From JAHEKD01 sp965204695 (GTDB lineage: Bacteria > Pseudomonadota > Gammaproteobacteria > Arenicellales > JAHEKD01), in assembly GCA_965204695.1 (NCBI GenBank), contig OZ242007.1, forward strand, positions 186,001-250,000: a stretch of 64,000 nucleotides of DNA. The letters run 5' to 3'. Shown in pieces: positions 44,387-52,799 of the stretch. Position 1 is the stretch's first letter, and each line of letters begins with the position of its first letter. Both the position numbers and the translations under genes were made by a program. A model generated the notes under the pieces. The model did no database searches. It had not been told where the DNA came from and was given only the letters and a program-made list of their open reading frames with translations.

Positions 44387-45754
44387 TTATGCTCGTTCAA
44401 AACCACGAGCAACTTCGTAGTCAGTAACCTTGGTATCAAAGTCTTCCTGCTCCCACTCGGCAGCGCGGACATAATGATCGATTACGTCATCACCCATAGC
44501 TGCCCGTAGCATCTTGGAGGACTTGAATACTTTGGTCGCATCCCGTAATGTTTCTGGAATACTTCTCACTCTTTTAGCTTGATAAGCATCACCTTTGAAT
44601 TCAGCTTCCAACTCCATCTTGTTTTCGATACCGGAAATACCCGCTGCAATCAAAGCCGCCATTGCAAGGTAAGGATTTAAATCAGAACCCCCTACCCGAC
44701 ACTCGACTCTAATTGACTTAGTGCCTTCGCCACAAAGTCGATAACCGGCAGTACGATTATCCTTTGACCAAATTGCCTTAGTGGGTGCGAAAGTTCCCGC
44801 AGCAAAACGTTTATACGAATTTATGTATGGCGCTAGAAAATAGGTGATTTCCGAAGCATGGGTTAATAATCCTGCCATGTACTGTTGCATGACTTTGGAC
44901 ATGCCATACTCACCTTTTTTATCATAAAAAGCCGGTTGTCCACGCAAAGTCCATAATGATTGATGCACATGGCTGGATGAGCCGGCAGCATCATGATGCC
45001 ATTTAGCTAAGAATGTAAGTGCTCTGCCCTTTTGCCAGGCAATTTCCTTACAGGCGTTTTTAGTTATTGCGTGATTATCTGCCATCTCTAATGCTTCAGC
45101 ATAGCGCACATTAATCTCTTCCTGACCTGGATCAGCTTCGCCTTTGGAATTTTCAACTGGCACGCCTGCAGCCTGCAAGCCATTGCGAATGGCTCGCATA
45201 ACATCCTCTTCCTTGGAAGTCTGGAAAATATGATAGTCCTCGTTATAAGGGCTTATAGGCGTCATGCCTCGATAGCCCTGATCGTGCATTTCTTCAAAGG
45301 ATTGCCTGAATAAGAAAAATTCCAGCTCAGTCGCCATCATGGCTTTGTAACCCATTTTCTTGAGCCTAGCGATTTGATGCTTAAGCACCGCTCTAGGTGA
45401 ATGAGGTACATCATCATGAGTATGATGATCGAGCACATCACATAAGACTAAAGCTGTGCCTTCTAACCAGGGAACCAAACGTAAAGTGCTCATGTCCGGC
45501 TTCATGGTGTAATCACCATAACCTGCCGCCCAACTAGTGGTCTTATAGCCTTCCACTGTAAACATCTCCATATCCGTAGCTTGTAGATAATTACAGCTAT
45601 GGGTTTCGTTCCAAGCACTGTCGACAAAGAACTCAGCTTGAAACCGTTTTCCCATTAAGCGGCCTTGCATATCGACCTGACAGGCTAAAACCGTATCAAT
45701 TTGACCGGTTCTAACGAGTTTTTTAAGTTGATCTAACGAAAGATTTCCTGGCAT
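44387..45754 (-). CDS. Glutamine-synthetase-family gamma-glutamyl ligase
   Basis: A 455-residue GS-fold enzyme. Seen are MGKRFQAEFF near the start, MMATELEFFLF with metal-binding Glu residues, ADPGQEEINVRYAEALEMAD, and the SSSHVHQSLW segment corresponding to the ATP/glutamate region. The C-terminal part has FAAGTFAPTKAIWSKDNRTAGYR and RVECRVGGSDLNPYLAMAALIAAG. It lacks the adenylylation-type C-terminal Tyr motif of housekeeping GlnA and fits the GlnA-like group (PuuA/IpuC type) that attaches glutamate to amines. Given its transporter and dehydrogenase neighbours, an amine or amino-alcohol is the likely co-substrate (inference). Confidence 0.88.
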   Translation of the reverse strand: MPGNLSLDQLKKLVRTGQIDTVLACQVDMQGRLMGKRFQAEFFVDSAWNETHSCNYLQATDMEMFTVEGYKTTSWAAGYGDYTMKPDMSTLRLVPWLEGTALVLCDVLDHHTHDDVPHSPRAVLKHQIARLKKMGYKAMMATELEFFLFRQSFEEMHDQGYRGMTPISPYNEDYHIFQTSKEEDVMRAIRNGLQAAGVPVENSKGEADPGQEEINVRYAEALEMADNHAITKNACKEIAWQKGRALTFLAKWHHDAAGSSSHVHQSLWTLRGQPAFYDKKGEYGMSKVMQQYMAGLLTHASEITYFLAPYINSYKRFAAGTFAPTKAIWSKDNRTAGYRLCGEGTKSIRVECRVGGSDLNPYLAMAALIAAGISGIENKMELEAEFKGDAYQAKRVRSIPETLRDATKVFKSSKMLRAAMGDDVIDHYVRAAEWEQEDFDTKVTDYEVARGFERA

Positions 45755-45795
45755 TTTTGTTCCTCAATTAAGGATTTCGTTTTGAAAAGTTACTA

Positions 45796-45875
45796 CCTCC
45801 TCTAACTCCCCCTGAAAGGGGGAGAAGATTATAAAAATCGGGTTCCTCCCCTTTCAGGAGAGGATAGGAGGGGTT
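45796..45875. repeat. Intergenic inverted repeat (CCTCTAACTCCCCCTGAAAGGG family)
   Basis: CCTCCTCTAACTCCCCCTGAAAGGGGGAG faces CTCCCCTTTCAGGAGAGGATAGGAGGGG in reverse complement with about 20 bases between. A relative of the same arms occurs at 62315-62342 and 62502-62530. It lies between the TRAP binding-protein and GS-like genes and may be a dispersed element or modulate operon expression. Confidence 0.75.
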
Positions 45876-45882
45876 AAAAATA

Positions 45883-46929
45883 TTAACCATACCGATAAGG
45901 CCGCCCTGCTTTATCCATAGCAGCATTGTAGTCTTTAAGGATTTGTACTACTTGTGCTTTGACTTCACTTTCAGCAGCAATTTCTTCCCAGAACTTACGC
46001 GCCTCTGCTTCAACTGTTGCCCATTCTTCATCAGGAATTGAAGTCAATTGCATTTTTGTGCCTTCAGTTCTGAGCTTGGCTTCACCGCCCCAATACCAAT
46101 GCTGGCGGTAATAATGAGAGGAATCCATACAAAGCTTGAACAATTCCTGCAAATGTTCAGGTAACTCATTCCACTTTTCCTCATTAGCAAAATAACTGCC
46201 GCACCAAGCACCGGAAATATTATTGGTTAAGAAATAATCGGTAACATCAGCCCAACCCACAGTGTAATCCTCCGTTATGCCAGACCAGGCAATACCGTCC
46301 AATTCACCTGTTTGCACAGCTACTTCAATATCTTCCCAAGGCAACGTGACAGGCACCACGCCAAAACGGGTCAAGAAACGTCCCGCAGTGGGAAATGTAA
46401 ATACGCGTTTTCCCTCAAGATCAGCCAGACTATTAATAGGCTCCTTAGTCGCAAAGTGACAAGGATCCCAAGCACCGGCTGATAACCACTTCACACCTTC
46501 GACTTTGTCATATTCAGACTCCCAGATTTCCGCTAAACCCCATTGATTAAACAATACAGGAACATCCAGGCTGTAACGAGTTGCAAATGGAAAGTAACCG
46601 CCAAACACCGAAACCTCTGTTGGTGAAGCAATTGAATCATCATCCGATTGCACGGCATCAATAGTTCCTTTTTGCATGGCTCGGAATAATTCACTTGTAG
46701 GTACAAGTTGATCAGCGAAATACAATTCGATTTCCATCTCGCCATTAGCAACTTTATTAAACGCATCAATTGAAGGTTTAATGACGTGCTCAGCAAGTGC
46801 AGGCCCGGCATAAGTTTGTAATCGCCATTTGATTGGGGACTGAGTATGTACTGCCGGAGCGGCTAAAACCGATGCTCCTGCGGCACTGGTCAGGCCAGCT
46901 TTTTTAATAAATTCACGTCTACTTGTCAT
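45883..46929 (-). CDS. TRAP transporter substrate-binding protein (DctP family)
   Basis: A 348-residue periplasmic protein. It starts with a twin-arginine-like signal (SRREFIKKAGLTSAAG, cleavage after APAVHTQ region), followed by the DctP fold: WRLQTYAGPALAEHVIKP, LVPTSELFRAMQKGTIDAV, LADLEGKRVFTFPTAGRF and IEVAVQTGELDGIAWSGIT. This resembles the alpha-keto acid/mannitol-type binding group by motif, but the ligand is not known. It comes after the membrane subunits in the operon (order Q-M-P), 25 bases from dctM. Confidence 0.93.
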   Translation of the reverse strand: MTSRREFIKKAGLTSAAGASVLAAPAVHTQSPIKWRLQTYAGPALAEHVIKPSIDAFNKVANGEMEIELYFADQLVPTSELFRAMQKGTIDAVQSDDDSIASPTEVSVFGGYFPFATRYSLDVPVLFNQWGLAEIWESEYDKVEGVKWLSAGAWDPCHFATKEPINSLADLEGKRVFTFPTAGRFLTRFGVVPVTLPWEDIEVAVQTGELDGIAWSGITEDYTVGWADVTDYFLTNNISGAWCGSYFANEEKWNELPEHLQELFKLCMDSSHYYRQHWYWGGEAKLRTEGTKMQLTSIPDEEWATVEAEARKFWEEIAAESEVKAQVVQILKDYNAAMDKAGRPYRYG

Positions 46930-46953
46930 CTTTGTTCTCCTGTGTGTTTAAGT

Positions 46954-48276
46954 TTATTTGCCGTAATGCCATTCTGGCAGCCACAAGGCAATTTGCGGAA
47001 ATACCATCACTAAAATTAGTGCAATTAACATTACGCCGACAAAGGGAATGATTGATCGGTAAATATCAATCAAGGAAACCTCTGGTGGTGCCATCGCACG
47101 CATCAAAAATAAATTGTAGCCGAACGGTGGCGTCATATATGCGATCTGACAAGTTATTGTATAAAGCACGCCGTACCAGATCAAATCAAAACCTAACACT
47201 TTTACTAAGGGGACATACAGAGGTGCCACAATGACCAACATTGCAGTATCATCGAGAAATGTACCCATTAATAAAAATGAAAGCTGCATTAAAATTAAAA
47301 CTTCCCAAGGGCCTAGTCCTAATTGCTCTAAGAAAAATCCTTCTATAGCTCGAACTGCACCTAAGCCATCAAACACGGCACCAAAACATAATGCGGCCAA
47401 GATAATCCACATAAACATGCAGGTAATGCCCAGTGTCTTGCGAATAGTTTCTTCCATTACTTTTGCGGTCAAGCGGCGTTTGAAAATTGCCGCCAGCGTT
47501 GCGGCGGTGGCACCGACAGCGGAGCTTTCAACTAGACTTGTGTAGCCCATCAAAAACAATCCAGTCATGGAGAAAAAAATCAAAAGAGGAATGATGCCAG
47601 CCTGAAGTAATTTAAGCTTTTCCATTAATGGCATTTGCCGATCTTCGGCAGGCAATACCGGACCTAAATGCGGTTGCAGTCGACAGCGAATAACAATATA
47701 GAGAATAAATAAGCTCGCCATCATTAAACCGGGAATCGCACCTGCCAACCATAATTGACCAACAGGCTGCCTGGCAATCATGCCGTATAAAACTAATACT
47801 ACACTTGGCGGAACCAAGATTCCCAACGAACTGCCGGCCTGTATCACCCCGGTAACCATTATCTTATCGTAGCTACGCTTTAATAGTTCCGGCAACGCAA
47901 TCGTGGCGCCAATAGCCATACCGGCAACACTCAAGCCGTTCATGGCAGAAATCATCACCATAAGTAAAATCGTACCTACCGCTAAACCGCCTCTTAAGCC
48001 ACCACACCAAACATGAAACATTTCATATAAGTCATCAGCGATACCACTTTCTGATAACAAAAATCCCATATAGATAAAAAGTGGCAATGTTAGTAACGGA
48101 TACCATTTCATCAATTTCATAGCAGCAGAAAAAGCGATCTCAGAGCCGCCATCTCCCCATAATAACAAAGCCGAAATAGAAGCGACTGCGCCAATCGCTG
48201 CAAACACTCGTTGACCTGTCATGAGCATGAGCATCATTGATGAAAACATCATCAATGCAATCATTTCATAACTCAT
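46954..48276 (-). CDS. TRAP transporter large permease (DctM family)
   Basis: From the ATG at 48276 (MSYEMIALMMFSSMM) the product is 440 residues; longer in-frame starts lie inside dctQ. It has about 12 hydrophobic helices and family stretches such as PLLTLPLFIYMGFLLSESGI, GGLAVGTILLMVMISAMNG, GVIQAGSSLGILVPPSVVLV and TFLDDTAMLVIVAPLYVPLV. The start overlaps the dctQ stop as TAATG, so translation is coupled. It drives uptake with a sodium gradient. Confidence 0.95.
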   Translation of the reverse strand: MSYEMIALMMFSSMMLMLMTGQRVFAAIGAVASISALLLWGDGGSEIAFSAAMKLMKWYPLLTLPLFIYMGFLLSESGIADDLYEMFHVWCGGLRGGLAVGTILLMVMISAMNGLSVAGMAIGATIALPELLKRSYDKIMVTGVIQAGSSLGILVPPSVVLVLYGMIARQPVGQLWLAGAIPGLMMASLFILYIVIRCRLQPHLGPVLPAEDRQMPLMEKLKLLQAGIIPLLIFFSMTGLFLMGYTSLVESSAVGATAATLAAIFKRRLTAKVMEETIRKTLGITCMFMWIILAALCFGAVFDGLGAVRAIEGFFLEQLGLGPWEVLILMQLSFLLMGTFLDDTAMLVIVAPLYVPLVKVLGFDLIWYGVLYTITCQIAYMTPPFGYNLFLMRAMAPPEVSLIDIYRSIIPFVGVMLIALILVMVFPQIALWLPEWHYGK

Positions 48277-48782
48277 TAAAGTGTTTCTCCTTTGATTTTG
48301 GCAATGTCTTTGAAAAATGCTGCGATTGCTTGTAATAACATCAAAAAGATACCAATACACATGATGACTTTTATCGGCCACATGTAGGGTCGCCAGGCTG
48401 AGTAGCTACGCTCCCCGTATTCAATTGCGTATTTTGTTGAAGAAAATCCGCCATAAAGCAACAGAACTAAATAGGCGAGTAAAAAGAAAATCGTAAACAC
48501 ATCTACCCAGGCTCGGGTTTTATCGGACCAGCTCCCATAGAGTAAATCCATACGCACATGGTCACCCATCTGCATCGAATACGGCCCCCCCAACAGGAAA
48601 TAAGCCATCATTAAAAATTGAGCGATTTCAATGGTCCAGATTGATGGGTTAAAAAAAGTTTTGGAAATAGAGGAGTAGAGCAGGACAGCCATAATAAGAA
48701 AAATCATATACATCGTCATTCGCCCTATTCTTCTGTTCATGTTATCGACGAACTTGACGTAGCTTCTTATAGCACTACTCAC
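48276..48782 (-). CDS. TRAP transporter small permease (DctQ family)
   Basis: A 168-residue membrane protein with four hydrophobic helices (MTMYMIFLIMAVLLYSSISK, FLMMAYFLLGGPYSMQM, AWVDVFTIFFLLAYLVLLLYG, PIKVIMCIGIFLMLLQAIAA). It pairs with DctM. It is the first gene of the leftward operon; the 177-base spacer to the divergent ChaC gene is AT-rich and must hold both promoters. Confidence 0.93.
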   Translation of the reverse strand: MSSAIRSYVKFVDNMNRRIGRMTMYMIFLIMAVLLYSSISKTFFNPSIWTIEIAQFLMMAYFLLGGPYSMQMGDHVRMDLLYGSWSDKTRAWVDVFTIFFLLAYLVLLLYGGFSSTKYAIEYGERSYSAWRPYMWPIKVIMCIGIFLMLLQAIAAFFKDIAKIKGETL

Positions 48783-48959
48783 TTATTCATTCCTTACGAA
48801 ACCTGCTCTAGTGTTTTACCAAGTGAGTAATTATGCGGTATTAAAATAAGATACTCAACAATACCTCTTTATAGGTTCATAACATAAATAAATTCATTTT
48901 AAAGATTAGAATTTTTTTGCCATTTAGTTATACTCGAAATATGAACATATTAAAGACCG

Positions 48960-49517
48960 ATGTTAAATAATCATTGTCGAGATAACCTATGCTTGCCAGT
49001 ACCCGCCGGCGATGTTTGGGTGTTTGGTTACGGCTCTTTAATGTGGGATCCTGGTTTCGAGTATGAAGAAACTCAAAAAGCAATCATCAAAGATTATCAT
49101 CGAGCTTTTTGCATTTGGTCTGTTCACTACCGCGGCACCTTCGAAAATCCAGGTTTAGTCGTCGGCCTTGATAATGGCGGCGAGTGTGTGGGTCAAGCAT
49201 ATCGAATCCGTGAAGATCAACTGTATCCTATTATGAATTACCTCAAAAAACGGGAAATGGATACGGGTGTTTATATTCCGTCTATTCGTCCTATTTGGTT
49301 AGATAACGGGGAATGTGTCGACAGTCTGGTTTTCATCGCCGATCATCAACATGATCATTATGCTGGCAAATTAGAAATCGAAGAAAAGGTGCGAGTAATC
49401 AAGCGTTCAATGGGCAATCGTGGCCCTAATACCGATTATGCAATTAACACTTATGAGCACCTCATGGATCTCGGTATAGAAGATCCTTATTTAAAATCAG
49501 TAGTAGAACTTCTCTAA
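48960..49517 (+). CDS. ChaC-type gamma-glutamylcyclotransferase
   Basis: A 185-residue enzyme. The substrate-loop motif FGYGSLMWDPGF is followed by FCIWSVHYRGTFENPGL, GQAYRIREDQLYPIMNYLKKRE (with the catalytic Glu) and ending in the VDSLVFIADHQHDHYAG region. ChaC enzymes release 5-oxoproline from glutathione; related cyclotransferases cleave gamma-glutamyl amines. It starts divergently from the TRAP operon and ends 9 bases before mnmC. The link to the gamma-glutamyl ligase operon is suggestive only. Confidence 0.9.
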   Translation: MLNNHCRDNLCLPVPAGDVWVFGYGSLMWDPGFEYEETQKAIIKDYHRAFCIWSVHYRGTFENPGLVVGLDNGGECVGQAYRIREDQLYPIMNYLKKREMDTGVYIPSIRPIWLDNGECVDSLVFIADHQHDHYAGKLEIEEKVRVIKRSMGNRGPNTDYAINTYEHLMDLGIEDPYLKSVVELL

Positions 49518-49526
49518 TCATCACGA

Positions 49527-51569
49527 GTGACTCAACTCAACCCGGTTTTACCTACAGCGAATATCTGCTGGCGCGATAACACCCTATACAGTCTGGATTT
49601 TAATGACTTCTATTACAGTAAAGTAAATGGCATTGAGGAATCTAACTATGTTTTTAACCAAGGTAATCAACTAGCACAACGTTGGAAAAATTTTGAAACT
49701 CAGCAACAAAATCAATTTTCAATTTTTGAAACGGGCTTTGGTAGTGGTTTGAATTTTCTGATTACGGCTCAATACTGGCTTGACTTTCAAAACCAAACTA
49801 AACCGGAATATTTGAAAAAACTACACTACACAAGCGTTGAAGCCCATCCGTTAAAGGTCGAAGATTTACAGAAAGTCATCAATAGCTGGCCAACTAAATT
49901 CGAATTAGCGAAGGCGTTAATTCAAACCTATCCTCCCGCAATCAAAGGCATTTATCATTTGGACTTTTCTAGCATCGAATTTAAGTTGATCTTAATGCCT
50001 TTAGATCAAGCTCTAGCAGCTATCGAACCAAAAGGTACTCCCCTATACGATTGTTTATTTCTTGATGGCTTCGCGCCGGCAAAAAATCAAACAATGTGGA
50101 AACCTGAGCAGTTACGACGACTAAGTTATTTTTGTAAGAATGGCTCGACATTCGCAACGTTTACTGCCGCATCAAAAGTTCAAAAAAATCTTAAGAATTG
50201 TGGTTATCAAATCAAAAAGATAAAAGGTTTTGGTTCTAAACGAGAAATGTTAACAGGTGTTTTAAAACAAGATAAGTTGCCAAAATACAAATCAAAACAC
50301 CCTTGGTATGAATACACTAATTCAAAGAAGTCAAATCGACCTGTAATAATTATTGGTGCCGGTATTGCGGGTTGTGCAACTGCTTTTGCATTAGCCAAAC
50401 AAGGAGTCCAAAGCTTAGTGATTGATGCTGCTAATGAGGCTGGTGGAACCATTGCTCACTTTCCTGTTAGTAGTTTTTCACCCTATCTGAGTGCTGACTT
50501 TAATCCAATTAGTCAATTCTATTGGTCAGGTTATTACTTATTAGCACAATATCTTTCACAACATAATCAAATAGAACATAAGTTTAGTGGTGTATTTCAT
50601 GTTGCAGATAATCGCGAGCGATTAGAAACTTATCATTGCATGTATTCACTGCTAAAATCATCAGGTTTGAATCTTAAGTGGATTAAGGCTGAGCAAACCC
50701 TACAAACCACCGGAATAAAAATCAGTTTTCCAGGGTTGTTCAATCCGAATGCTGGCTGGCTAAACGTACAAAATCTATGTGGATCTTTGACTGATTCGTC
50801 ATTGATATCGCTACGATTAAATTCAAAGGTCAATAATCTCAAAGCAGATAATGACAATTGGCACATAGAAGCTGATCAACAAAGCTTTGAGACTAATCAT
50901 GTCATTTTGTGTACAGGTGCCGGCTCGAATTTACTTAATGATTTCAATCTTTGCAGACTAGATCATATGCAAGGACAACTCAGTTCAATTAACCAAACAA
51001 CTGAACTTCAGTCATTCAAGACAATCATCAATAATGGCCACTATTTAATCCCTAACCAAAATAAACAACAGATATTGATTGGATCCAATTATGAACAAGC
51101 TCCGTCTAGCTTGGCTAAACCCACCATTGAGGCAGATATAGAAAATCTTTCAGCTTTTGCAGGATTGAGCCCTGAACTAGACTGGTTGATTAACCAACAA
51201 ATCCATGACTTTACTAATTCAAAAATATCAATCAGTCCCGCTGGTACGCGTCTGTCCACCCGTGATCACTTACCTTTAATCGGTCCTGTCCCAGATATGA
51301 GTTTTTATCAAGAGAACTATCCAGATTATATTAAATCAGGACGCTTAAAAAGCTGTCCCGATCCCAGATATATAGACGGTTTATTTGTTAACACTGCTCA
51401 CGGGTCCAGAGGCATAACAGCCAGTTTATTATCTGGAGAAATTATCGCTTCGCTATTAGCCGGTAAGCAACTCCCAGTGCCAACTAAACTCTACCATGCC
51501 ATTCATCCTGCTCGTTTTTTTGTTAGAGACACATTTGTCATTCCGAGCATAGCCGAGGAATCTCCATGA
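49527..51569 (+). CDS. mnmC: tRNA 5-methylaminomethyl-2-thiouridine biosynthesis bifunctional protein
   Basis: A 680-residue fusion enzyme acting on the wobble uridine of tRNA. The N-terminal methyltransferase part has FETGFGSGLNFLITAQYW (SAM site) and the LFLDGFAPAKNQTMW active-site segment (together about residues 65-200). The C-terminal FAD oxidase part starts with IIIGAGIAGCATAFALAKQG near 275, and has the closing TRLSTRDHLPLIGPV and VNTAHGSRGITASLLSGE blocks. The start is a GTG at 49527. Typical length. Confidence 0.95.
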   Translation: MTQLNPVLPTANICWRDNTLYSLDFNDFYYSKVNGIEESNYVFNQGNQLAQRWKNFETQQQNQFSIFETGFGSGLNFLITAQYWLDFQNQTKPEYLKKLHYTSVEAHPLKVEDLQKVINSWPTKFELAKALIQTYPPAIKGIYHLDFSSIEFKLILMPLDQALAAIEPKGTPLYDCLFLDGFAPAKNQTMWKPEQLRRLSYFCKNGSTFATFTAASKVQKNLKNCGYQIKKIKGFGSKREMLTGVLKQDKLPKYKSKHPWYEYTNSKKSNRPVIIIGAGIAGCATAFALAKQGVQSLVIDAANEAGGTIAHFPVSSFSPYLSADFNPISQFYWSGYYLLAQYLSQHNQIEHKFSGVFHVADNRERLETYHCMYSLLKSSGLNLKWIKAEQTLQTTGIKISFPGLFNPNAGWLNVQNLCGSLTDSSLISLRLNSKVNNLKADNDNWHIEADQQSFETNHVILCTGAGSNLLNDFNLCRLDHMQGQLSSINQTTELQSFKTIINNGHYLIPNQNKQQILIGSNYEQAPSSLAKPTIEADIENLSAFAGLSPELDWLINQQIHDFTNSKISISPAGTRLSTRDHLPLIGPVPDMSFYQENYPDYIKSGRLKSCPDPRYIDGLFVNTAHGSRGITASLLSGEIIASLLAGKQLPVPTKLYHAIHPARFFVRDTFVIPSIAEESP

Positions 51570-51714
51570 GTTGGTTTCTAATTCAAACGAAATGATAATT
51601 CTAATTGATGTCCGAGCAGCGCTTTAGGAGGTCCCTACATCGCTTGTCAGCGACTCAGAATAACGATGAACATACTAAAGCAACTACTTTACCCACAGTT
51701 TGATTTATCGGTAT

Positions 51715-51822
51715 CGAAAATAAATTCAAGAACGTGTTCCAAAGTTAATTTGATTGATGGTGTTAACAAAACATTTTCATCACTACCAGATGCACTAATA
51801 TTTATCAGTTACTTTACTTTTA
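51715..51822 (-). pseudogene. Decayed duplicate fragment of typA
   Basis: This 108-base stretch aligns with 52891-53003 inside the C-terminal coding region of typA in the same orientation (shared GTGTTCCAAAGT, TTTTCATC and CCAGA words), at roughly 75-80% identity by eye. It has lost its reading frame. It lies downstream of the phytanoyl dioxygenase gene, so that gene is bracketed by typA sequence on both sides. Confidence 0.75.
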
Positions 51823-51844
51823 TGCTTAAAAAGATTTTCTAATG

Positions 51845-52668
51845 TTAATCAATAGTTTGAACATCCTGATAACGTTTTTTGCCCAGATTTTGACACCACT
51901 TATAATGTTCAATCGCCTCTTCATGCAAATCATCAATTGGTGTTGATTCAAGAATAAATCCAGAATTATTCGCTTTACCTCTTACTAACGTTGCCGTATC
52001 TGCAAATCCTTCATTGGGACTGACTGTGGCCGAAACAAAATTCAAACCAATTCCCAAACGCCACTGATCTGAATTATTAGGACCAGAACCGTGGAGTGTA
52101 AACGGACCATGAAAAGAGGCTTCACCCGGCCGTAAACTTGATTCGATAACACGAGACTCATCAACATGGCACAATACCTTTTGCCCCCGGCGCAACATAC
52201 TTTCTGGATCATAAGTGGTTTCATGCTCTAACTGACCTAATTGCCAACTACCCGGGAGCATCCGCATACCGCCATTTGTTGGTGTCACATTACTTAATGC
52301 CAGCCATACTGTAACCGTTTGGTCTAACGGGGAAATGGGCCCAAAAGTACCATCTTGGTGCCAGCCAAAATGACCGCTTGAGTGTGGTGGTTTTGCAGGA
52401 ATAAAGCTGTTCCAGAGTAAAATATCTTTACCAAGCACTGCTTCCACATGGTCTAGAATAGATGAGCTTCGAGCCAGTTTGTTCAACCATTTCAAAACCA
52501 AATGAGACTTGCCATAAGTCCATTCATCATATCTGGGATCGTTTGAATGTGTATTGATAAATTCTGTCAGTTTTTTTGGTAATAGCCTGTTTGTTTCTAG
52601 TCCGGTAACCGACCACAATCAATCATGCCATCACGTTGATATTGTTTTGCGAACCGATCAAAAATCAT
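51845..52668 (-). pseudogene. Phytanoyl-CoA dioxygenase (PhyH) family, frameshifted at the 5' end
   Basis: The main frame (to 52618) encodes a 257-residue PhyH-type Fe(II)/2-oxoglutarate oxygenase: the HFGWHQDGTF motif supplies the first His and Asp, then WLALSNVTPTNGGMRMLPGSW, and FHGPFTLHGSGPN with the distal His. It begins with a TTG that lacks a good context. The usual family N-terminus (MIFDRFAKQYQRDGMIDCG) is present in another frame, starting at the ATG at 52668 and stopping at 52600. Joining the two gives a normal gene, so a small frameshift near 52610 has occurred. The substrate is unknown. Confidence 0.75.
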
Positions 52669-52799
52669 AGTTAGCTGTCCTCAGAAAAGTGAAAAGCATT
52701 AAATTCTTCATCAGGAATATAATTAGTCAATGCTTAAATTTATACTTACAGACAAAAGATTGCTGTGTGTAATTAGCCAGAAAATTCCTTAGATAGATC

